A stretch of DNA of 64,000 bases, taken from the NCBI GenBank assembly GCA_019054805.1, contig JAHQIY010000023.1, forward strand, positions 186,001-250,000, read 5' to 3'. Of this stretch, positions 36,201 through 48,200 are shown one piece after another. The position numbers and the translations under genes were made by a program. Position 1 is the stretch's first letter. Every line of letters starts with the position of its first letter. The DNA comes from Brachionus manjavacas (Eukaryota > Rotifera > Eurotatoria > Ploima > Brachionidae). Below the pieces are notes generated by a model. The model made no database searches and was not told the DNA's origin. It worked only from the letters and a program-made list of their open reading frames with translations.

Positions 36201-39200
36201 TTAAAAAAAGAGTTCCTCTTCGACGAAGAATCAAAGTCTTCTATATTCAATGTACTATTTGATTTGTTTTGTGACGCGTTACTTCGAACGACACCCATTA
36301 TTTTGTTGAAAAAGGAAGATTGGCGCTAGAAAAAATAAAAAATATTTAAAACAAAATTTAAAAATAAATAAAATCTCAAAAACCGGTCTTGCTTCGCCAT
36401 ATCTTTCCAAAGATTGCTTGTACGATCTATAATTTTCTAGGATGAGCATGCCAGCGTAAATTTTTCCGACAGTCAACTTTCGTTTAGCACTACTGCCATG
36501 AAGTTCAGCCTTAGGCGGAACCAGAATATCCATCTTTTTAGTCGCCTGTAGTGGCCACAACTTTTGAATTGTTTCTCTTAATTCTTCATCCGCTCTGTCC
36601 ATTTCGTCCGCATCCTGTCTCATTTTGATCCCAAGCGACTCTCGAATTAGCGCAAATAGAGTAGTTGTAAAATGAACTTTTCCGTTTTCATCAACTGGCA
36701 TATTCATTCTAATTAGCCTTCTATAGGCCAAAATTTTGGGACACTTGGCGCCAAATCCAACCGGGGGTTCCATATTAAGCAGCATTTTATACATATCTTT
36801 ATAGAAGACTTTGCCTGATCCGCCGGGATCTATATCAGCCCAGGCCCTGATGTACTCATCTAGATGATGCGCGCCAAGAATTGACGAATCTCTCGTCAAA
36901 TAGTCAAAATTGTCCATAATTACTGCCACAAACAAGTTCAGCATCAGAAAAGAGGACAGAAAAATAAAGCTGCAAAAATAAGCATAAGCAAAGTCCAAGC
37001 CACATTTTCTGTTCGAATTGGCAAACATCTCGAATTGTTTGTGCTGGCTTAGGATGCCTAAATTGCGCTCAGATGGCTTTGGTTCGCATTCAGCTCCTCC
37101 CAAGCACGACCTCATAATTTGCTGCCAGTTTTCGCCCGTGGCGCATCTAAAAAGCAGCATTAGTGCCTGAGGAAAATTCTGAAAATTGTTGTGTCTATTT
37201 ATGGCGCCTTCAGAGTCCAATTTAATGTTGCCAAATACTTGCATACCTATAATTGCATAGATAAAAAAAAGCATTGCTATTAGAAGACAAACGTATGGCA
37301 GTGCTTTGAACGATTGAACAAAAGTCCACAATAATATTCTTATTGTGTATCCTTGACGCAATAGCTTGATCAGGCGAGCAGCTCTGAACAAACGCAGAAA
37401 GCCTAGATTGATTGTGGCAATTTTTTTCTGGTTTTGATTCGAAATTGGTAGATAAGAGTATGGTCCTGTCAAATCATTTTTTATATTTCTTGTAATTTCA
37501 CTTATTTCTGATACAATGACGTCTGTGATTGAGCCAATTACTGTTATAAAGTCAAAAGTGTTCCAAGGGTCTCGGAAGTAGTCTTTGAAGCCAAAGCCAA
37601 TGATCTTCAAAATAGACTCGACTGTAAATAGCGACGTGAAAATAATATTGAGATATTTGAGAACTGTTTTGATGTTATCGGACTGGTTGTGCCATTTCAT
37701 CATCAGGATAATCGTGTTACAAGTGATTAGAAAAAGAATAAAATATTCGAAGCCAGTGGATACTACAAATTGCCAAATTTTGTATTTTAAAGTGTCTTTT
37801 TGTGTCGGTATGTAGCGTTCAATTGGTTTGGCATTGATTGCAAAATCCATACAAGATTTCTGTAAAAATTGGAAGATTTAAGTTTTCTACCGAAATATTT
37901 TTGTCTAATTCTCACTCATGGGCAATAATTTATTTAATACAACCTATATTTCTTCAAATCCACTTTTTCAATTTTTCAAATTCTTTAAACTAGTTCAAAT
38001 ATTCAGATTTTATTTTTTTTTACTTAGCTTTTCAATATTTAAAAAAAATCGTGAATAATCTTCTAATTGGTTTCTTGTTATTACAATTAATTAAAATTAA
38101 TTTTTATTTTTAATTTAACTAATTTTATTTACCAAAAGACATGGTCTAAATTTTTGTGTTTGAATTACAAAATGTATCCAATGTTGAAATAACAGTGAAA
38201 AGTGCGATATGTCAAATATTTTTTTTCATTTTTAAAAAAAAATAATTTTAAGTTAGTATTGCAAACATTTTCATATTTGAAATTAAACTCTTTGGTGAAA
38301 TAGAATGAGTTTAATTTTTGTTTGGAAATTTGAAAGTTTATATTCAATCGATGAAAAACTGAGTCTAGTCGGTTTGCTAAACCAAAGTTCACTTATTATC
38401 CGAAAAATTCTTGTTCTCAGGTTTTGTGAACTATTGGTGCACCCATTTTTTTTGTTCAAAATAGAATTAGACGAACAATTTTTAGATCATGTGAAAAAAT
38501 TGAATAAAGCTATTTAATAGAATGCCTAAATCTCGAAACTGATATAAAAATTAGTTAAAAATTTTTTAAGGTTTTTTTTTTTTGAAGGAGTTTTAGAAAT
38601 GGCATTTGCTCTGATCGGATCTGCTTGACTTAGCATTTGTTTTCTTTTTATAAAATTTTGACTTTAGTGATAATTTACTTTCGTTTGGTGCATTTTTCTA
38701 AAAACTTAATTAATGAAAAATGGAAAACAAAGCGTATTAAGTTTTTTTAGACTACTAATATTATCCTTAAGGATCAACATATCACAAAAAAAAAAAAAAA
38801 CAAGTTTTTCATGTTGGCAATATAAACTTAAAATTATTATTTTTTTTGAAACTGAAAAAAATATTTGAAACATCGCACTTTTTCACTGTTATTTCAACAT
38901 TGAATACATTTTTTGAAATTCGAACACAAAAGATTAAACCTACTAAAAAATACCCATTTTTTTTAAAATCAAAATAAAAATTAAAAAGAGACATTTATTT
39001 TTATTTTCAGTAAATTTTTTAACAGTTTTAAATAATTATGGTAATTCAAGTCACCAAAAAATCATATTTTTCTGAAGGGTTTTTTGGAACCTTTTTAGTA
39101 CTTTTAAAAAAAATCGGTGATTGAATTTTAAAAATGCAGATGCCAAGCAAAATCTTCATATATTAATATAAATATAAAAAATAAAACAAAATTCACATTT

Positions 39201-42200
39201 TCTGTTAATTAGTAAATCAATGAGGAGTGATGAAAATATTAAGAAAAAAACTTGAAATAAAAAATTGCTTACTTGATTCTTATTGATTTCAGCCTCTTCG
39301 AGCTCTTTCTCACCTTGCTCTTGAAAAGTAATAATAATCAAGGCCACGAATATGTTCACAAAAAAGAAAGGAAAAACAATAAAGTAAATGATGTAGAAAA
39401 AGGCCATTTCCATTCTATTTTGAGGCAGTGGTCCATAACCAACTTTAGTTGACTCGATTGAATGCTCCAATATTCTTTTTGTAACAAAAATTTACAAAAA
39501 AATAATTTTTTGAATGAAAAAAAAATTACGCTGGCCATCCCTCTCCAGTTTGCACGGTAAAAAGAGATAGAAAAGCGAAAAAAACATTGTCATAATGAAA
39601 TTCCCACCTTTGCCACTTGCGCTGCTCTATTGTTGGAATTGTTGGGTCATCTTTATAGGCAAAAAACTGTCCCTGACATTCCTGCTCTGTTAACTTGGAT
39701 AAATCTGTGCAATAGAAAAATTTGCCGCGAAAAAGTTGAACTGCTATGACAGCAAAAATAAAATTAAAAAGCATATAGACAATCAGAATGTTGAAGACAT
39801 TTTTCAGCGAGTTCACAACGCAGTCAAATACAGCTTTGAGCTTTGGAACACGATTTATTGTCTTGAGTGGTCTGAGAACACGAAGAACTCGCAGTGACTT
39901 GATGGTATTTAGGTTCTTGCCAGCAGACTCGGATTCACTGAACACAAAAGCAAAAAGAGCACAGATGACCACAGTGGCGTCCAAAAAATTCCAAATGTCT
40001 CTAAAATAGGAGCCTGGGTGAAAAATAACGCCCAAATCGATGATCTTTAGAATCATTTCGACCGTGAAAACTGCCGTAAAGCCATAGTCCAAATAATTTA
40101 GAATTACGTTTCGCGGCGAGTTTTCATCAACTGGATCTTCGGTGGCCAAAGCGATAGAGCTGCCGCAGATAACTGCCATAATTAAGGTGTCAAAGTATTT
40201 AAGAGTGACCACATAGTGAATTGCTTTTCGAATGCAGTTGTCTGTTCCGAATATGAACATGGAGCTGTAGGGCAAAATAGGCCGTGGTCCTGTTTCGTCA
40301 TCAGTTTGCTGCTCTATCTTGGGCTTATCTTCTAATTCGGCTTTTTTTTCAGTGTTTGTCTTTTCTTCGAAGCTGTCGAAAACTCCGTTGGCAAACGAAG
40401 CCTCAAATGACGCCGGCAGTATTACCTTTAAATCGTCATCAAGACCAGGAATGTAGTCTAAATCAACTTTGCGATAGACCATTTTTTCTACATTTAGCTC
40501 ATCGTTGGTTTTTTTCTCGCTTTTAAAGTTTGAATTTGGTGGCAAATTTTTAGCTAAGGCCGAGTCAGCATTTGGACAGCTATTCAATGTTTTGTTACTA
40601 GGGGTCTTTTTTTTATCATCGTCACATTGACTCACATCACTTGGGTTATTTGGCGCAACTATTAGCGAATTGGGCAAAAACATATTTGCTTCTTTGGCAA
40701 CAATTTTCTCCTTCTGCTCTTTGGCTATCGCTTCAGCTTCTTCCTGTTCATTTGTCATTTCCTGCGCTGTTGCCAAGTTGTCCACAGCAATAGCCAAAAA
40801 GACATTCAATAAAGTATCTAAAAATTAAAAATATTTTGAATTGCTTTCAAAATTTTCAAAATTAGATTGTTACAATTTCCAAACATTACAAGCACTATGA
40901 AGTAGACACTAGCGAGTGCTCCCCACGAATATGGACCTCCTCTTGATCGAATGCCATTGTACATTATTTCATTCCAATCTTCTCCTGTGAGAATTTGGAA
41001 GACTGTCAGTAGGGCAATCGGAAACCTGTTAAAATTAGCTGCGGGAGTATCGTCTTCAAAATTCCATCTTAATTAAAAAAAAAGTAAGATAAGTTCACTT
41101 TTGCTAAGGTTCCCAAAATTCAATTTCCATTTCAATATAACACTCAGAGTGTGCATCCCAAAAAAATTCTAGTTTCTTTTGAGAAAAAAATTTTGTTCTA
41201 TTAGGTAAATAGAAGTCGCCAAAGTATGCTTCATTAATCTGCACGGTAAGTAAATGAGAGAATTTTTGGGAATTAAATATTCTACGTTTTTCAGCATGAA
41301 AAACTACCCTGAAAAAAGGAAAAAAATATATGACCGATGTATGTCATACTTTAGGTCCCGAGCATTCCGGATCAAGAAGTCCAGAGCTTCGACTGTACAA
41401 ACAAATTGTATTGAAATGAACCCAGTAATAATCTTACTAATTACCGGGATTGTTTGGAATATTTAACTTGTTAAACCTTAAAAGGAGACCAGTATTTTTC
41501 AATATCACTATAAATTGAACCCATTTTTTGACTTTTTTTAAGGCCTAACACTGATTCTTTTTGTTTTCGATAACTAAAAATTATCATGTTTTGATTAAAA
41601 CTACTTGGAAAATTTAGTCAAAATATTTGACTCAAAAATATAAAATTAATCTTTAGGTGCAGAAAGACCTAGATGCTCTGTGTGAATGGATTGATGTATG
41701 GAGAATGGGTCTCTGTGCTCAAAAATGTAAGATTATGCATTTTGGAAGGCTAAATGCTAGAGGGATTGGATAAAAATCAACTGTGTACCACTGAGTGTGA
41801 AAAGGATCTAGGCGTTATGGTGTCTTCAGACCTTAAATGGACATGTCAAGTAAAAAACGCGTGCGCGAAAGCAAATAAAGTACTCGGAATTCTTAAAAGA
41901 ACATTTTTAAGTAGAGAAGAAACTCTTTGGTTGAAGCTTTGTATGTCTTTGGTTAGACCTCACCTCGACTATGCAGTTCAAGTTTGGAATCCGAGCAAAA
42001 AAGGTGACGTAAAAGCGTTGGAAAAAGTAAAAGAGCGTGCAACGAAAATTCCTTGGTCACTTAGAGAAATTTCATACAAGGAAAGGCTTGCCAGATTGGG
42101 TTTAACAAAACTTAGTGAGAGAAGGGTGAGAGGTGATTTGATTGAGGTTTTTAAAGTGATTAACGGTCATGAAAAAGTGTCGTTTACCAGAGAACTTCTG

Positions 42201-45200
42201 GATCCTGTTGGCAGGAATGGACCGATAATGAGGTTAAGAGGAAACAGCGCAAAACTTCAAAGAGATAGTTTTCCAGCACAAAAAAGAAATGATTTTTCTG
42301 CCGCAGTGAGTGCTAGACACTTTTTTTTCTCGAACAGAGTAGCTCCGCACTGGAATAGACTTCCTGAGGACGTGGTTAAAGCTAAGACAGTTAGTGGCTT
42401 CAAAGAAGAATAAGTCAACTCTAAAATTCAACTATTTTTATTGCTTTCCTCAACTATTTCAACTTTTTCAATTTTGTAATTTAAAATAATTTAAAAAAAA
42501 AGTTCAGTTAAAGAAATCTAAAAACTCATCAAAGTTCACTTTAAATAACTGAAGGTTTTCAATGTCTTAATATTGAAATAGCTGAAAATTAACTTTTTGA
42601 ATAAAAGTAGAAATTTCTTTATCTTTTTAAAAATTAAAAATTTTGGGCAAGCGTTTTTTCCAAGCACCAGTTTGGACTTGACAAAAAAAATTATTTTTTA
42701 GACTTTTTATGAACGCAGATATTTAAATACAATAACTACAATAGTCACTACAATAATTAGGGAGATCATAAAAAATAAAATTTTTTTTGCTATTTTTTTT
42801 TAGAAAACACTTGAACTTTGTCCTATTTAATACTTTTTTTAAACTTTTTTTTACATCATTTTTAAGGCGTTAATAGAAATAAATAAATAACTTACTCTCC
42901 GCCGAACAACTGCATTCCCAGCAATGCAAATATAAGAATAAATAAAAACAGCAGAAACAAAAGACTGATAATTGAACGCATGGAATTCAATAGAGATATG
43001 ACCAAATTTCGTAGAGAGGCCCAGTAACGTGTGACTTTAAAAATGCGTAGCAAACGTAGCGATCGTAGGACAGATATGCCAAAAGATTGATCAGGATAAA
43101 AAGCGGTGAAAACCACTTCAAATATGCTGCCAACGATCACAATACAATCAAACTTGTTGAATGATGAATGGAAATAAACCCGGGAGCCCAAACCATAGAA
43201 TTTGATGAGCATTTCAGAAATGAACGTTCCAAGAAATACAAACTCGGTGTAGAACAAGAAATCAGTCAACCAATTCGGCTGGTCGTTGTGCTCAACTGCC
43301 ACGCACAGCGAATTCAGAAATACAAGAACAATAACAGTCCAATAGAAGCCTTGAGTTTTAACCATTCTTCGAACAAAAAATCTGACTCTGCGTTCCTGGC
43401 GACGAAATCGAAAAAGCCGAGAATGGCTCTTGTCTTTTGAGGTCGGATCTGTTGGGTTTGATCCTTCGTTTCGTCCAAAGGCTGTGTCCATGTCCATTTC
43501 GTCTTCGTTTTCCTCACTATTTTGTTTGCCGCCTGGCTTCATTTTTTTCATGGCATAATTACGTCGAGCTATGAATAGGAAGTTGAAAAAATAAAATAGA
43601 TGTGTCAAAAATGGTCATACTTTCCATTATATGACGACGCTCAAATTCAGTTGTTTTCTCTTCAGTTAGAATTGCCTCTTCTATTTAAAAAAATAATTAA
43701 CTTCCGTCGTTTGGGGGTTAATAAGATAATTGGTAATTGGTAATGGGGGAATTTTCTTTTGTTTTAAAAAATATCCTGAATGTAATTTCTATTTTTTATT
43801 GTTTTTTTTTTTATATTTACCGACAAAGAGATGTACAGTAAATATTCGATTAAAGATAAAAAGTTTTTTTTTCGGCTTCATTAGTTTTTGAATAATCTCG
43901 GAGATAAAAAAATAGATTATTAATTAATAGAATGTGATACTTGAATCTGAAGAAGATTCGGAAAAAGAACTTGAACAAGCTCCGACATCATCTAAAAGAC
44001 ACAAGCCGAATGATGCAATAGAGAATATTTGTAAAACCTGTAATGCCCCAATGAAGAAAAAAAGAGGTGTTTATTGCACAAATGGTTGTACTAAGAAAAA
44101 AAATTAAATTTTTTGATCATTTTTTTTAATTGATTAAATGGATAAATTAATTTTTATTCGGTATTCTTACTATTTAAATTATTTTTTAATAAAAAAATTG
44201 ACACAAAATTAATAATTATTGTTTTTTTATATATTTATGGGTTTATTACTATTTCTGTGGAATTTTTACTAAAAATATTGTGCAAAAATAAGTCTCATTA
44301 ATTAATAGATTCTACTATCTTCTATTTTTGATTCTAGTCTTTTGAATTTAAAAATATTAAACACACCTTTAAAAATATGGAAGTTTAACTCTTTGATCGC
44401 TGTCCTATAAATATTTTGATATTTAAACTACCTTGCATTAAAATAATTGAAATAAAAAAATAAATATATAAAGAAGAACTTATAATTCTTTAAATTCCAA
44501 ATTGAATTTAATGTTAAAAAAAACTATTTTCAAGTTAGATTATGGAATTATTAAGCAAAATTTAACAGATTAAGCTTTTAAATTTTTCTATTTGAAAATT
44601 TTCTAGACAAATTATTTATGAAAAGAACATTTCTATAAAACAACACTTTTCATAAAAAATTGGACTTGGTTTTGAGACAAATTTAATTAAAATTACCAGC
44701 TTTACAGATCCAATCTATGTAGCCATGAAGCTCATTATCCATTTGATTTTGACGCCTCATCTTTAGATAAGTCCGTCTTGATTCCACTTTTTCTCTCTCT
44801 TTGGCAAACTCACCACTTAGTACTCCCAAAACCAAATTAAGCATAAAAAATGAGCCCAACACGATTAAAGGTATGAAATACATCCAGTTAAATCGATTTC
44901 CCATTACATCATTGGTCTTAAAATATTAATCACTGATAATTTATCATTTTAATTGACAAAAATTGTAGATACATTTTTAAGTGAAAAAGAAATTGCTCCA
45001 TAAAAATAAATAAAAATAATAGTGATTGAAGTAGCAGGCGTTGAATAAATCTTGACGCAATTTTCTGATTTCAAATAAAATAGTCATCCAATTCAGCAAG
45101 ATTCACTTATTTCTTTCCTTTTAAATATTAGGCCTTTAAGCTTATAATTAAGAAAAATATTTATAAAAATTTATTGATCAAAATTTTTTTTAGAAATTAG

Positions 45201-48200
45201 CGAATTACACCAGGAATAGTCTTTATTTAAGCTTAATCAGAAAATCCATTTAACGAGTGTAGAATAAAAAATGGCACAAAAGTGTAGACTAATTTGCTTT
45301 AAGAGTGGACAAGACCTTTTTCAATTTTTTTTCAAATATAAAATCAGGCTGATCCTAGCTTTAAAATAAATAAAAATTATATCATAAGGTTAAATTTTCG
45401 ATAAGTTGTTAGTTAAAAATGTACCAAACCATCAAAAAAGATTTGTACAACTTTGTAAAAAGTAACTAAAATTTTCCAAAAGCTGAAGTTGTAAGACGAT
45501 TCACTGGTCTTGGATACAAAAAAAGCTCTGTTTATCGTTGGCTAGATGTTATAGAAAAAGATAAAACTTTCAATGGAATAAAAGGAAGTGGAAGACCTGC
45601 TAAAATTGCGACGAAACTAATGGTTGCTAAACTAAGAGCCTATTTCAATCATAAATCGGGTTATTCGCAAAGAAAGATGGCTAGAAAGTTGAATTGACGC
45701 TATACCAGTATCGAAAAGATCTTAAAGAATTATACAAAAATCAAAAAGTATAAAAAACACAAGATACCTCATTTAAATGCTAACCAGGAGAAGGCAGCCA
45801 GGCCAAAATGTCGTCGAATGCTTTTAAAATATGGCAGATATAAATTTTTAATTGATGATAGATCATATTTAACTCTTGGCAACACCACTTTGCCAGTGAA
45901 TAATATTTTTTATAGCAGTAACGTTAGCAAGACGCTGGAGAGTGTAAAGAACAAGTATGCTTAAAAATTTTTAAGAAAAATTTATGGTCTTGTTGGCTAT
46001 TTCACAATGTGGAATAAGCGAACCATATTTTGTGCCTAGTGGTTAAGCGGTCAATCAACATGTCTACCTTGGAGAGTGTATTAAGAAACGTCTTGAACCA
46101 ATGATTAAAGAATATTAACCAAAAGCACGATCAATCGAAGATTTTTGGGGAAATTTGAAAGCTAAAATTTATGAGGGTGATTGGAAGGCCTAAAATCTTA
46201 AGCAACTCGAAAACAAAATTCGCACTTGCCTCAGCAATATGGATCCAAAGATTGTACAAGACTATGCCAAGACTGTTCACTCTAGGCTCTTTATCAAACG
46301 TTGTCATGGAGTTCAATATCTTAACTGATATTATTTTTTCAAAATAGGAAGGTTCAGTTATAATTTTAAAAAAATTTAAAGCCTTTGTTAAATAAAAAAT
46401 TTTAAATGATAAAATAAATTCTACACCCGCTATTGATAATCAAGACATAAAAATCTTGTATATTTCTCTTTCACAATAAATTAAAAAGGTTACTTTGGTG
46501 TTTTTTATGTATTTTTAAAGGAAATAACACATTATTTGTCAATATAATTTTTATATTGGAACGAACTGTGTCAATTTGAACATTTTATTGACACAATGAA
46601 TTTCATTATGAAAAAAATTATTCCTTATTTCTTTTTTGAAAAAGAACAAATCTTGAACCATGGCAAATTTTATACCTGAATTCAAATATTTCCTTTTTAA
46701 TCGATGCTTATTCCCGTTTGAAGAATTTAACCGTGATTTATCTGACTAGTGTGATATGTGAGTGATTAGGATCTATATTATACTTTCATTACTCTCTTTT
46801 TCAAAATATTTTTATAATTATCAATTTTTTAACATTTATTTGATTTTCTTTTAATTTATATTTAAATTTGCAAGAGCGCGGTACAGAAAAACAAAGCAAT
46901 AAAAAAAAATTAAAAATTTAAGTCACACGTTCAGATTTTAGTAGCAAATATTGTTGTTAATGAAGTGTTTAAACGTAAAGGTCAAAATAATAGTTCCAAG
47001 TGTTGATATCTAACAGAGTTTTTTTAAAGTCCCAAATTAAAGTCAAGGTCCGGACATTTTTTTTTAATTTTTAAAAAAAGTCCAACACTTGCTTGGCTTC
47101 CTTAATAACCACCTGGAACGGCTAAAATCATTTTATATTCATAAATAATTTTTACGCAACAATGACTTCCTGAAACGGAAGAAATTTCATTTGTCTTTGA
47201 TTCTGATGATGGATTCCCGATGCTATTTATTCGACTCAGTTACATTTAAAAAAATTTAAAAAATAAAAATAATCAAAATAGAAATTATAGAAATCAAAAA
47301 AAAAATTATGTAAATTTGATACAATCTAGATAATTTATAATTTAATTTGGATATTTATTACAGTATTTTTTTTGATAATTATTCATTTTAAAACTTTTTA
47401 AAATTTTTTTTTAAATCCTTCTATCATCTCAAATCTGAGCGAAACTAAGTTTTTTTTCAAAAAAAAAACTTGAATTACGAAATTAATTTTTTCTTGGTTT
47501 TTTATCTGATTTTTGTGTACTTTATATTGCACAGTTTGTTCCAATAAAAATATTATATTGACATATCAAATATAATTACCATCATTAATTATTTGTCAAC
47601 TTTTTTTTCATTTAAATTTTATTCAATTTTTGTATCAAAAATAACAAGCTAAGCCTTCATAAAATCGATAATTTAGATATAAAAGAAAAAAAAGTTGTCA
47701 AATAACTTTAAAATTTTGAAGAATTTTTAAATAATTGAAGTATTCTTCCTTTTTAGAGAATAACTAAATTTTAAAAAGGTTTTTAGCATTGTGAAGTTTC
47801 TTTCAAAAAGTTCAGTTCAAAATCTTAAATTCGTATACATTTTGAATGGATTGAAGTGATAAAATAAAAATTTAGCACATGATGTAACAAAAAATGTTAA
47901 ACAAAAGTCTATTTAAAAAAAAAGGTTGGACATTTTTTTGAGTGTTGGTTTTGTGAACAGAAAAAAATGTAAAAAGTTGAATAACTTTTTTTCTAAAGGT
48001 TTAAACTTAGTTCTGTAAATGCAACATAGTTCAACATTCAAAGTTGAATTTAATATTTAAAGAATTAAACAAAATTTATTTTTCTTTTTGTCGCGTTGCA
48101 AACGGCCGTCTAATTTATTGATAAAATAAATAATTAAATAAATAGATAAATAATAAATTAATTAATTTGAACAAAATGGCTATGAAAATAAATAGGGAAA

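Noticed and set aside
39788-40526. Plus-strand frames of 73 and 80 codons
   Set aside because: Complement of Cav2 exon 6.
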